Source: DASQZK01 sp963732905 (GTDB taxonomy: Bacteria; Bacteroidota; Bacteroidia; Bacteroidales; GCA-2748055). From it: DNA of 64,000 bases. The stretch spans positions 248,001-312,000 of the forward strand of contig CAVTBM010000006.1 in assembly GCA_963732905.1 (NCBI GenBank), written 5' to 3'. The notes below the pieces were generated by a model. That model saw only the letters and a list, made by a program, of their open reading frames with translations. It was not told the origin of the DNA and did not search any database. Position 1 is the stretch's first letter; every line of letters begins with the position of its first letter. Positions 1-7,334 of the stretch are shown one piece after another. The translations under genes and the position numbers were made by a program.

Positions 1-72
1 GACGAGATCACTCCGCTTCTTGTTCCAGGAGGTCTTACTGTGACATTCTATCAACAGTTTAAGAAATGGTAG
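1..72 (+). CDS. 3' end of an unidentified gene (partial)
   Basis: Frame 1 is open from the window edge to a TAG at 70-72 and encodes 23 residues ending in FYQQFKKW. Only the C-terminus is present and I do not recognise it. It lies 42 bases before the nudC start on the same strand, so it could be the upstream member of a short operon. With so few residues the reading frame itself is uncertain. Confidence 0.35.
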   Translation, partial: DEITPLLVPGGLTVTFYQQFKKW

Positions 73-114
73 TTTTCGATTTTAGTGCAGTAAAGAATAT
101 TAAAAACCATATCC

Positions 115-939
115 ATGTTAAATGAAATAGACCCGGGCATTTTCTATGACAAATCTGTTCAATATCATGAACCGGGTGATAACGATTTTTTGTTGTGCTA
201 TAGAGAGAATCAGGTCCTGTTAAAAAGATCCGGAGATGATAATGAAATTCCAACAAAAAGGGATTTCGCTGAAATCAAAGATTCACCGGTTTATTTGTTT
301 TCATTCAATTCAAGTCATTTTTTTGGATTATATGAATCAGATTTATATCATCCATCTGTTGAATTCCTTGATATTTTTATTTTACGTAATCTGAAAAACA
401 AAGAGTTTGCGTGGCTTGGGTCAGTTGGTTATCAGTTGATGACCTGGTATAATAATAACAGGTATTGTGGAAGATGCGGTTCGAAGACAGAATTGAAAAA
501 GGATGAGAGAGCAGTTGTTTGTCCCGAATGTAACCTGGTTATCTTTCCCAGAATATTACCAGCCGTAATTGTTGCCATCACGTGCAACGGTAAAATATTG
601 CTGGCAAAAGGCAAAAACTATAAAGGTGATTTTTACGCTCTCATTGCCGGTTATGTCGATGTTGGAGAATCAATCGAAGAAACAGTTATAAGAGAAGTCA
701 AAGAAGAAGTTGGCCTGGATATTAAGAATCTGAAATACTATAAAAGCCAGCCCTGGCCCTTTTCTGCTTCTCTCATGCTGGGTTTTACTGCCGAGGCTGA
801 CGATACACAACAAATAATTATTGATGAAAAGGAAATTAAAGAAGCAGGTTGGTTTGCGAGAGGGAATCTGCCACCACATGCCTCAAGTATTAGTATATCA
901 GGTGATTTAATCACTGCTTTTGAAAAAAGTATTTTTTAA
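115..939 (+). CDS. nudC: NAD+ diphosphatase / NADH pyrophosphatase, NudC-type Nudix hydrolase
   Basis: This 274-residue protein should hydrolyse the pyrophosphate bond of NAD(H), and in characterised NudC proteins also removes NAD caps from RNA, in the cytoplasm. The N-terminal region is divergent. A four-cysteine zinc ribbon follows (C118, C121, C136, C139). The Nudix box spans about 179-201 and keeps the G-x5-E-x7-REVKEEVG pattern. The NudC signature SQPWPF is at 211-216, downstream of the box, which separates NudC from other Nudix enzymes. Length is normal for the family. The ATG at 115 gives a full N-terminal domain; no alternative start is better supported. Confidence 0.9.
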   Translation: MLNEIDPGIFYDKSVQYHEPGDNDFLLCYRENQVLLKRSGDDNEIPTKRDFAEIKDSPVYLFSFNSSHFFGLYESDLYHPSVEFLDIFILRNLKNKEFAWLGSVGYQLMTWYNNNRYCGRCGSKTELKKDERAVVCPECNLVIFPRILPAVIVAITCNGKILLAKGKNYKGDFYALIAGYVDVGESIEETVIREVKEEVGLDIKNLKYYKSQPWPFSASLMLGFTAEADDTQQIIIDEKEIKEAGWFARGNLPPHASSISISGDLITAFEKSIF

Positions 940-1207
940 TTCAGAGTAAGATAAATTTAAGAATCTAATAGCTCGGGTAAAAGGATTTTACACGTTTGAA
1001 AAATCAGTTCACAGTTCATCGTTTGACGAGCCTGAAAAAATGCTAAATATTTAACATAAGGATGCATTAGCACGGATAAATGATATTTCATAATGAGATT
1101 CAGTTAAGGTAATTTGTATCTGCTTCCTGAGTTTTTTTAAATCTTTTTTAAATTAATAATTCGATTTTATTTAATTTTAGTAAGCCATTTTTATACTCAA
1201 TAACTGA

Positions 1208-1633
1208 ATGAAAAAGATCAAAAACAAAATCATTATTATTCTTGCTGTCCTTACTTCTTTTCTTTCCTTAACCGGACTGGCCGGAGGGATTGCCCTTGTT
1301 GCACAATTCAACTCTCCGCCGGTGGAACAATTAAATGGATCAATCTTTAAAGATTTTACTATCCCTGGGATCGTTTTGATTTTGCTTGTGGGAGGGAGCG
1401 CATTGATAGCGGCAATATTGCTTATAAGAAAAAACGTGTTTGCATCTGTTTTTTCACTTTTAGCCGGTATTATTATAATGTCCTTTGAATTTATTGAAAT
1501 TCTGGTGATAGGTTCTCCGGTAGGAATAGCCAGAACTCTTCAGATATTCTATTTTGGAATCGGAACTTTAATTAGTATTCTATCAATTAGCGTCTGGTTC
1601 ATTGATTTGTTGAGACAGAAAGGCAACCTGTAA
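1208..1633 (+). CDS. hypothetical small membrane protein
   Basis: This 141-residue protein has about four hydrophobic segments (roughly residues 8-32, 50-73, 77-100 and 108-133), a lysine-rich N-terminus and a short basic C-terminal tail, so it is probably an inner-membrane protein with both ends inside. I do not recognise a family or any catalytic motif. It lies between nudC and the methyltransferase-like gene, separated by 268 and 86 bases, so it need not share their transcript. Function unknown. Confidence 0.6.
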   Translation: MKKIKNKIIIILAVLTSFLSLTGLAGGIALVAQFNSPPVEQLNGSIFKDFTIPGIVLILLVGGSALIAAILLIRKNVFASVFSLLAGIIIMSFEFIEILVIGSPVGIARTLQIFYFGIGTLISILSISVWFIDLLRQKGNL

Positions 1634-1719
1634 CTAAATAGCAATCAACCCTGGTTATTTGAATTGCCCAAATTTATTTTGATAAATATGTAAATGACCT
1701 CGTATAAATTCTCTTAGGT

Positions 1720-2208
1720 ATGAATAAATTAAGTGCCCTTGGAATTGGCCCAAGAATAGCAGTTGTACTTCTGCCATGGCTTGTCACTTCAATTGTTCTG
1801 AGTAGCAATAAAATCAAATTATTTAAGTATTCAACAGAAGACTCAGTTATCCTGATAATTGCAGGAATAGTGTTATTGGCAGCCGGATTAATATTCTATT
1901 TTTCAACTGTAAGAATGTTATTAAAAGGGCTTAAAGAAACAAGATTAATTACAACCGGTCCCTATGGTCTGTGTCAGAATCCGCTTTATACTTCTCTTAT
2001 TCTTTTTATTATTCCGGCACTTTCGTTCTTACTTAACTCCTGGCTGGTTTTAACATCAACCTTCATTGGTTATATTCTCTTTAAGCTATTTATAAAGACT
2101 GAATATGATGAAATGGAGAAGTTCTTTGGAGAAAATTATATTAAGTATAAAAAGGAGACTCCGGAGTTTTTCCCATTTCCAAAGAAAAAATCGGTTTCGG
2201 AACGATAA
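1720..2208 (+). CDS. isoprenylcysteine carboxyl methyltransferase (ICMT/PEMT)-family membrane protein
   Basis: The 162-residue protein has four likely membrane segments and the family's SAM-binding signature in the C-terminal half: TGPYGLCQNPLYTS near residues 86-99, then a hydrophobic hairpin and the acidic tail EYDEMEKFFGENYIKYKK. In bacteria this fold methylates varied, mostly unknown substrates, so the substrate cannot be assigned. A decayed second copy follows immediately downstream (2239-2508), showing a past tandem duplication. The usual R in the R/QNPxY motif is Q here, while the decayed copy keeps R. Confidence 0.75.
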   Translation: MNKLSALGIGPRIAVVLLPWLVTSIVLSSNKIKLFKYSTEDSVILIIAGIVLLAAGLIFYFSTVRMLLKGLKETRLITTGPYGLCQNPLYTSLILFIIPALSFLLNSWLVLTSTFIGYILFKLFIKTEYDEMEKFFGENYIKYKKETPEFFPFPKKKSVSER

Positions 2209-2238
2209 TTTTGTCTTTCCGTGCCTTGAAAAGAATGA

Positions 2239-2508
2239 AAACCGATAACCTGGGGAACATATGCTTTATGCCGTAATCCAATGTGTATCTCGCTAATTTT
2301 ATTTGTTGTTCCGGCGCTGGGCGTAATTTTTCATTCGGGTTTGGTACTCACAATAGTGTAGGTTTTGTTACTTAGCTATAAGATATCTATATACGGCGAA
2401 AGAATTTTGCTTAGAAGGACTTTTGGTAGTAAGTACGAGGAATACGAAAAAACAGTGAATGAAATTATGCCTTTTCCGAATTACTGGTTCAGAAAGCAAG
2501 AAAATTAA
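2239..2508 (+). pseudogene. remnant of a second ICMT-family methyltransferase
   Basis: One frame running from just after a TGA at 2236-2238 to a TAA at 2506-2508 reads as the C-terminal half of the neighbouring ICMT protein. It includes ALCRNPMCISLILF, where the intact gene has GLCQNPLYTSLILF, and ends with GSKYEEYEKTVNEIMPFP. An in-frame TAG at 2359-2361 interrupts the hydrophobic hairpin, and the N-terminal half is missing. It follows the intact paralogue by 30 bases and ends 6 bases before the next ATG. The intact frame on both sides of the stop suggests fairly recent inactivation. Confidence 0.75.
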
Positions 2509-2514
2509 AACACA

Positions 2515-3474
2515 ATGAAAATATTAATTATAGGTGCTGGAATATTAGGTTGCACATATGCATGGCAGCTGACTGAAGCTGGAAATGAGGTTTCGGTATT
2601 GGTCAGGAAGGGGAAAAAAACTCTTATTGAGAGTAATGGTTTTCTCATTAAATGTACAGACATGAGAAAAGGAAAACCAATAATCACTGAGACTATATTT
2701 AGGCCTCCGGTAATTGAAACTCTAGATTCAAGCAACGAATATCAGTTGATAATGATATGTGTAAAATCCAATCAGTTGGAATCAATATTGCCTCTTTTAT
2801 CCGGCCAAACGGGGAAAGCGAATATTCTTTTCTTTCAGAACAATTGGTTTGGGGATATATCGATAAGGAAATTTGTCAATTCTTCAGACTATCTGTTCGG
2901 ATTTTCGCGTGTCATTGGAGGATGGAAAAAAGATAATGTGATCGAGTGCATAATATTTTCATCAAGAGGCATGAACACGATGATCGGTGAAGTCGATGGC
3001 AAGGAAACTCCCAGAATCAAAGAAATTCATAATATGTTTGCCACAGCCGGGATGCGACCAAAAATAAGTTATGATATTCTTGGCTGGCTGAACACACATT
3101 ATGTTGAGTACATAGGGCCTGTAGGATCAATTTTAAAGGCCGGATCTGCCAAGATTTTTTCAAAAAATAATAAACTGATCAAAGAATCTATTCTGGCAAC
3201 GAGGGAAGGTCTTGAAGTTTGTAGAGCTAGGGGAATCAATGTGAATAAATCAGCACCCGGAAATCTAAAACTATTTCGTTTACCACTTTTTCTACTTGTT
3301 CCCGTTGCCAGACTGAATTATAGGATGCCAACTATCAGACAGTTCTTTGAAGAAAGTATTGCCGGTAATATTGATGAAATCAAAAACCAATATAAAAACA
3401 TTATTTCTGAAGCTGACAGGCTTAATGTAAATACCCCGGTTCTGAAAAGTTACAGATCCCTTTTAGAAATTTAA
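2515..3474 (+). CDS. ketopantoate reductase (PanE/ApbA)-family oxidoreductase
   Basis: The 319-residue protein starts with a Rossmann fold (ILIIGAGILGCTYAWQL, a GxGxxG nucleotide site) and continues with the layout of PanE/ApbA reductases, which reduce 2-dehydropantoate to pantoate with NADPH. The mid-region ICVKSNQ matches the conserved CVKxxQ stretch of the family. The C-terminal helical domain is divergent, and no other pantothenate gene is nearby, so it may act on another 2-oxoacid. It begins 6 bases after the methyltransferase remnant. Confidence 0.75.
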   Translation: MKILIIGAGILGCTYAWQLTEAGNEVSVLVRKGKKTLIESNGFLIKCTDMRKGKPIITETIFRPPVIETLDSSNEYQLIMICVKSNQLESILPLLSGQTGKANILFFQNNWFGDISIRKFVNSSDYLFGFSRVIGGWKKDNVIECIIFSSRGMNTMIGEVDGKETPRIKEIHNMFATAGMRPKISYDILGWLNTHYVEYIGPVGSILKAGSAKIFSKNNKLIKESILATREGLEVCRARGINVNKSAPGNLKLFRLPLFLLVPVARLNYRMPTIRQFFEESIAGNIDEIKNQYKNIISEADRLNVNTPVLKSYRSLLEI

Positions 3475-3475
3475 A

Positions 3476-3928
3476 CTCTTGCCGGCTGAAGCCTAAAAAG
3501 CTGCAGCAATGGTTGATGCTGATCTCTTTTTTCTTGGTCAGACAGACATGAGCGTATACGCCGATAAATGTGCATGCGATTCACTGGCCAGGTTTGCCAG
3601 ACTTCTCAATCCTTTTATCGTTTTTACAATGTGGGCAATCGACGTTCCCGATCACTCTGCCAGTTTTGAGATGACTATAAAAGCTTTTTCGCAGACCAAG
3701 CACCTCCATTCAGCTGAAATATATTTTTATGAATCGGACATGGGAAACCAAACGAATGACTTTGAACCGAAGAATTATCTGGATATCAGTGATGTTATGG
3801 AAGCAAAACCTGAACTGCTCCGATGCCATGCTTCTGAAAACCCTGATAATATTCCTGATACAAATACTCTGACAAAAGCTGCCTTCACGGTTTCCTGGCC
3901 CACAACCCAGATATTCAATCAAATTTAA
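3476..3928 (+). pseudogene. 5'-truncated PIG-L/LmbE-type deacetylase remnant
   Basis: The open segment from ATG 3509 encodes 139 residues resembling the middle and end of PIG-L (LmbE) N-acetylglucosamine deacetylases: FFLGQTD, then PDHSASFEM, which matches the HPDH metal-site region, then YLDISDVMEAKPELLRCHAS. The N-terminal AHPDD metal-binding motif is absent. Upstream in the same frame the sequence still looks homologous (PAEA, a TAA at 3494-3496, KAAAMVDAD), so a nonsense change plus loss of the 5' end killed the gene. The last residues lie in a repeat that recurs at 5336-5479. Confidence 0.6.
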
Positions 3929-4044
3929 GCTTACCCCAGATCCGCCACTGATAAAAACGTAAAATGTTAAATTGGGAACCATGAAAAGATCAAGTTCCAA
4001 ATGAAATATAAGACACAAAAAAGCCCCAACCGGAGGGCTGAGGC
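3903..4044. repeat. about 140-bp direct repeat, copy A (contains a terminator)
   Basis: This stretch recurs at 5336-5479 with scattered differences and one or two indels. The best conserved block runs through CGTAAAATGTTAAATTGGG and on into the hairpin. Its right end is the terminator of the minus-strand M48 gene, and its left end supplies the last codons of the PIG-L remnant. Both copies sit just downstream of a minus-strand gene. Confidence 0.8.
4015..4044 (-). terminator. Rho-independent terminator after the M48 peptidase gene
   Basis: Read on the minus strand, GCCTCAGCC-CTCC-GGTTGGGGC forms a 9-bp stem (two G-T pairs) with a four-base loop, followed directly by a run of T. It starts about 25 bases after the stop of the M48 gene. 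Confidence 0.85.
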
Positions 4045-4068
4045 CTAATATAGTTACATCTCTACTAA

Positions 4069-4872
4069 TTAATTGCCTGGAGTATAATATTTTAAAGCTT
4101 CAGGCATAAATTTTTTTAACTTATTCATCCTTGTTTCATCAGAAGGGTGCGTACTAAGAAATTCAGGTGGATTTGCTCCGCCTGCTTCTGACATTCTTTG
4201 CCAGAAAGGAATTGCTTCCTCCGGGTTATAACCAGCCATTGCCGCAAATATCAAACCATACCGATCTGCTTCCATCTCCTGCTGCCGGGACCAGGGCAAA
4301 ATGGCACCCACCTGGCTTCCAATACCATAGGATAGCATAAATAAATCCTGTGTTTCTTTGGGCTTTTGGGCTATGGCAACCTGCAATGCCATGCCTCCCA
4401 ATTGCTGGACCATAGCCTGGCTCATCCTTTCATTGCCGTGCTTGGCAATGGAATGGGTAATTTCATGTCCCAGAACAATGGCAAGTGCTGTTTCGTTTTG
4501 AGATACAGGCAACAAACCTGTGTATACTACTACCTTTCCACCCGGCATGCACCAGGCATTAACCTCTTTACTATCAACTGTATTAAATTCCCATTTATAC
4601 CCTTCCAGTACCGATTCTTTTCCCTGGCTGTCATAATACTTCGTAATTGCATTTGCAATTCTCGCTCCGACCCGATCAACCATTGCGGCATCTTTACTGG
4701 AAGCCGGACTTAATACCTTATGCTCGTCCAAGAATGTCTTGTACTGACTCACAGCCATCAATTGCAGCTCTGATTCCTGCACTAAATTTAGTTGTCGGCG
4801 ACCGGTAACCAAACTTAAAGCACATCCTGCCAGAAGAGCAGAAGAAAGAAATAATAATATGAATTTTTTCAT
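4069..4872 (-). CDS. M48-family metallopeptidase lipoprotein (LoiP/BepA-like)
   Basis: The 267-residue protein is a zinc metallopeptidase predicted at the periplasmic face of an envelope membrane. It has a lipoprotein signal peptide with lipobox LLAGC (lipidated C17), the zinc motif HEITH at 136-140 and a downstream EMEADRYG supplying the third ligand. The preceding NAWCMPGGKVVVYTGLL is typical of M48 proteins, and the end is the usual STHPSDETR. Members such as LoiP and BepA degrade or quality-control outer-membrane proteins; the exact role here is inferred. It is monocistronic, with a minus-strand -7 box at 4979-4986 and a terminator at 4015-4044. Confidence 0.9.
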   Translation of the reverse strand: MKKFILLFLSSALLAGCALSLVTGRRQLNLVQESELQLMAVSQYKTFLDEHKVLSPASSKDAAMVDRVGARIANAITKYYDSQGKESVLEGYKWEFNTVDSKEVNAWCMPGGKVVVYTGLLPVSQNETALAIVLGHEITHSIAKHGNERMSQAMVQQLGGMALQVAIAQKPKETQDLFMLSYGIGSQVGAILPWSRQQEMEADRYGLIFAAMAGYNPEEAIPFWQRMSEAGGANPPEFLSTHPSDETRMNKLKKFMPEALKYYTPGN

Positions 4873-4978
4873 AATTATTGAAGCATTTGTCTGATTTCGT
4901 CAATCCCGTTTTCAATCTTGATTACCATACTTCTTTCAAATTCATTTGCCAGCGTCAACTACCAAATGCCTTATAAAA

Positions 4979-4986
4979 CAAAGGTA
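4979..4986 (-). promoter_or_regulatory. Bacteroidota-type -7 box for the M48 gene
   Basis: The minus strand reads TACCTTTG, matching TAnnTTTG, 107 bases upstream of the M48 start. No convincing -33 TTTG was found at the ideal spacing. Confidence 0.5.
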
Positions 4987-5335
4987 GATACTACAATCCG
5001 ATCAAGTTTTACACAACTATGGGAAAAATTTATATCATTCTCACATTATTAATTGTATTGCGTTTTTTAAAATGAGGTGCTACAAATATTGAGCAAAGTG
5101 TTGAAACGGCTAAATGTGTGAATGGAAACTATAATGATAATGCAAGATAATGGATAACTTCCTTTAAATCCTTTACCAAATCGAAGTTAGATATTTCAAT
5201 ACTCCCCGCTACCATCAAACCCTTCTGTAATTTCATGCAAAAGGTTTTTTTATTTGTATGCCATACTCAGTAATAATCATGATTTTACAGGGTTCCTATC
5301 TGCATTAGGCAGACACAGGTTCATTCCGAAATTCT
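4987..5335. other. intergenic stretch with no gene seen
   Basis: AT-rich sequence between the M48 promoter and the second copy of the 140-bp repeat. No frame longer than a few dozen codons looks coding and I see no strong hairpin. The short frames do not resemble neighbouring genes. Confidence 0.5.
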
Positions 5336-5479
5336 CAACCCGGATATTCAATCACTCTGAATGCTTTCCCCAATTCCGCAACAGATAAAAAACGTAAAAT
5401 GTTAAATTGGGAACCATGAAAAGTTCCAGTCCCTGGTAAAATATAAGGCACAAAAAAGCCCCAACCGAAAGGCTGAGGC
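5336..5479. repeat. about 140-bp direct repeat, copy B (contains a terminator)
   Basis: Second copy of the repeat at 3903-4044. The central block including GTTAAATTGGGAACCATGAA is identical in both copies, while the flanks differ more. It again ends in a terminator hairpin just downstream of a minus-strand gene. Confidence 0.8.
5451..5479 (-). terminator. Rho-independent terminator after the DUF2934 gene
   Basis: On the minus strand GCCTCAGCC-TTTC-GGTTGGGGC forms the same 9-bp stem as at 4015-4044, with a changed loop, followed by six T. It starts 25 bases after the stop of the DUF2934 gene. Confidence 0.85.
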
Positions 5480-5503
5480 ATAATATTGCAATCTTGATAT
5501 AAT

Positions 5504-5701
5504 CTATTTGATGTTCCCCTTCAATTCTTTTTCAGCATTTAACCAATTATCCATTTCATTGGATGTTGAATTCGTATTCGAATGATAGATTTCAAATGCT
5601 CTCGTGCGAATATCCTGTTCAGAAATTTTCCTTTTAACTACCTTAGGTTTTGATATAGCAGCGACTCTCGTTGATGTTGTTTTTTTTACTGTGTTTTTCA
5701 T
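5504..5701 (-). CDS. small DUF2934-domain protein
   Basis: This 65-residue protein has a lysine-rich, probably disordered N-terminus and a C-terminal segment DIRTRAFEIYHS...NEMDNWLNAEKEL that matches the DUF2934 pattern (IRxRAYELY, a variable loop, then DWLxAExEL). DUF2934 proteins are small, of unknown function and sometimes stress-associated. The usual glycine-rich loop is replaced by an Asn/Ser/Thr-rich one. It is monocistronic, with its own terminator downstream. Confidence 0.75.
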   Translation of the reverse strand: MKNTVKKTTSTRVAAISKPKVVKRKISEQDIRTRAFEIYHSNTNSTSNEMDNWLNAEKELKGNIK

Positions 5702-5816
5702 GATAAATTTATTAGCTCTTTAAGTACAAAATTTGTATTTCACTTTTCACAAGATACGGAATAATAAGTTGGTAATCGATACTTAATTTATTTATTTTCA
5801 AATAATTAGATATATC

Positions 5817-5972
5817 AATGACAGGAACAGCCTGATCATCTTAGACAGCGGGATTCTAATTGTAAGGGGAGATCTTTACCTCAGAAAGCATGCTAGTATA
5901 GAAGCAAACGGTTATTGGATCATTACCGGAGATTTTAAAAAGTCAGAACAAGATCATCATCGGTCGGAATAA
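5817..5972 (+). pseudogene. possible remnant of a secreted repeat protein
   Basis: A frame without a start codon encodes about 51 residues, including SLIILDSGILIVRGDLYL and GYWIITGDF, ending in TAA at 5970-5972. The pattern of alternating hydrophobics with 'IVxGDL' and 'IxGDF' resembles rungs of Bacteroidota secreted beta-solenoid or T9SS-cargo proteins. No intact domain or ATG is present, so it is most likely a gene fragment. Low confidence because of its length. Confidence 0.3.
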
Positions 5973-5998
5973 TACAAGGTTTTGTCCCTTTATTTTAA

Positions 5999-6006
5999 TA
6001 AATTTG
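5999..6006 (+). promoter_or_regulatory. -7 box of the sor-M23-dxr-rseP operon
   Basis: TAAATTTG matches TAnnTTTG 60 bases upstream of the superoxide reductase start. A TTTG lies at 5981-5984, closer than the ideal 19-base spacing. Confidence 0.5.
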
Positions 6007-6065
6007 CAATCTTTAATCATTAAAAGAGTTCTGAAGATTAGCGAAAAACCAAAAGCTTACACCCC

Positions 6066-6449
6066 ATGCCAAGAGTATTTAAACCGGTTGATATCAGTAA
6101 GGAAGAGAAGGAGGTGAAGAAAGATTACTTCGACCGCCATACACCTCATGTTTTCTGTGAAGGGGTGGCTAAACGGGGTGAGAAATTCCGTGTGAAGGTG
6201 AAAATGGGCGATGAATACAATCACCCGGATGACCCGGATCATTATATCAGCTACATTCAGTTGTGGAACAGGGAAACTTTCATTGCCGAAGCACATTTCA
6301 GTCCGGGCGTGCTGGGCAACCAACCGAACCATGTTGAAGTTGACTTTTACATCGTCCCTTTGATCAGTATGAATCTGTCGGCTATGGCTGTCTGTACCAA
6401 ACACGGCCTGTGGCAAAGCGATTCAAGGGAAGTTAAGGTGATTGATTAA
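6066..6449 (+). CDS. superoxide reductase (neelaredoxin/desulfoferrodoxin family)
   Basis: The 127-residue protein should reduce superoxide to hydrogen peroxide at a mononuclear Fe(His4Cys) centre, the dismutase-free route used by anaerobes. Ligand positions are visible: H25 in RHTPH, H53 and H59 in the NHPDDPDHYISYIQLW block, and C110 and H113 in CTKHGLW. There is no N-terminal rubredoxin-like desulforedoxin domain, so it is the one-iron class. It is the first gene of a tight operon, 11 bases before the M23 gene, which suggests its expression is linked to envelope and isoprenoid genes. Confidence 0.85.
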   Translation: MPRVFKPVDISKEEKEVKKDYFDRHTPHVFCEGVAKRGEKFRVKVKMGDEYNHPDDPDHYISYIQLWNRETFIAEAHFSPGVLGNQPNHVEVDFYIVPLISMNLSAMAVCTKHGLWQSDSREVKVID

Positions 6450-6460
6450 CTGAACAGATC

Positions 6461-7327
6461 ATGCCGGAAGAAAACAAAGAGAAAAAGAAATTACTCCACA
6501 GGCTGCGGCATAAATACCGTGTAGTGCTTCTCAACGACAGCACTTTCCAGGAAGCCGGATATATCAGGCTGAACAGGCTGAATGTCATTGCGCTGGGCGG
6601 TGGAGCACTGATTCTCCTGATTGCCATTTTCTGGACCCTCACGGCGTATACACCGGTACGGGAAATGATCCCCGGCTATCCCGATGCTATAATGCGGGCC
6701 AAAATCATCCAGAACAAAATACGGCTCGATTCGCTCGAACAGGAACTGATATACCGCGACCAGTACTTTACTAACCTGAACAGTATCATCTCCGGTAAAC
6801 GACCACGTGATTTTCTCAATTCCATTGACTCCGGGGCACAGGCCAGCAATATCGAATTCAAGCGTTCTTCCTCCGATTCCTTACTCAGGCGCGATATTGA
6901 CCTCAACGAACAACTCTCTCTTCCGGTCACTTCAGGTTCCGCTTCTGTGCAGTTGGACAAACTCCACTTTTTTACACCCGTGCAGGGAATGGTCACGAAT
7001 TCCTTCAATCCGTCCAATAACCACTTCGGCACTGATATCGTTGCCGGTCCGAACGAAGTGGTCAAAGCCACCCTCGACGGTACTGTCATCATGGCCACAT
7101 GGACACTCGAAACAGGTTATGTTATCGAAATCCAGCATAACAATAACCTGATCTCCGTATATAAGCATAATGCAGAACTCCTTCAGAAAGTGGGAACGCA
7201 TGTCAAAGCCGGTGATGCCATCGCCATCATTGGCAACTCAGGCGAACTGACCACCGGACCTCACCTTCATTTCGAACTTTGGCAGAACGGCGTCCCCCTG
7301 AATCCGGAAAATTTCATTGTGTTCTGA
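6461..7327 (+). CDS. M23-family (LytM-like) peptidase, membrane-anchored
   Basis: This 288-residue protein has a cytoplasmic basic N-terminus, one membrane segment (about 42-62), a short helical region rich in E, Q and R (about 72-110) and a C-terminal M23 domain. The metal motif is HFGTD (H188, D192), and the second motif is GPHLHFELW (H268, H270). It should cleave peptidoglycan cross-bridges or regulate other hydrolases in the periplasm; all metal positions are present, so activity is plausible. It lies 11 bases after sor and 7 bases before the dxr ATG. Confidence 0.88.
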   Translation: MPEENKEKKKLLHRLRHKYRVVLLNDSTFQEAGYIRLNRLNVIALGGGALILLIAIFWTLTAYTPVREMIPGYPDAIMRAKIIQNKIRLDSLEQELIYRDQYFTNLNSIISGKRPRDFLNSIDSGAQASNIEFKRSSSDSLLRRDIDLNEQLSLPVTSGSASVQLDKLHFFTPVQGMVTNSFNPSNNHFGTDIVAGPNEVVKATLDGTVIMATWTLETGYVIEIQHNNNLISVYKHNAELLQKVGTHVKAGDAIAIIGNSGELTTGPHLHFELWQNGVPLNPENFIVF

Positions 7328-7334
7328 GCCAACT

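Noticed and set aside
4366..4713. Plus-strand open frame inside the M48 gene
   Set aside because: It is the antisense shadow of a well-supported M48 peptidase with intact HEITH and lipobox.
5336..5479. Possible conserved peptide CLIF...FMVPNLTFYVF on the minus strand of both repeat copies
   Set aside because: The shared peptide follows from DNA repeat identity; the frame shifts between copies and has only a TTG start, so it is not supported as coding.
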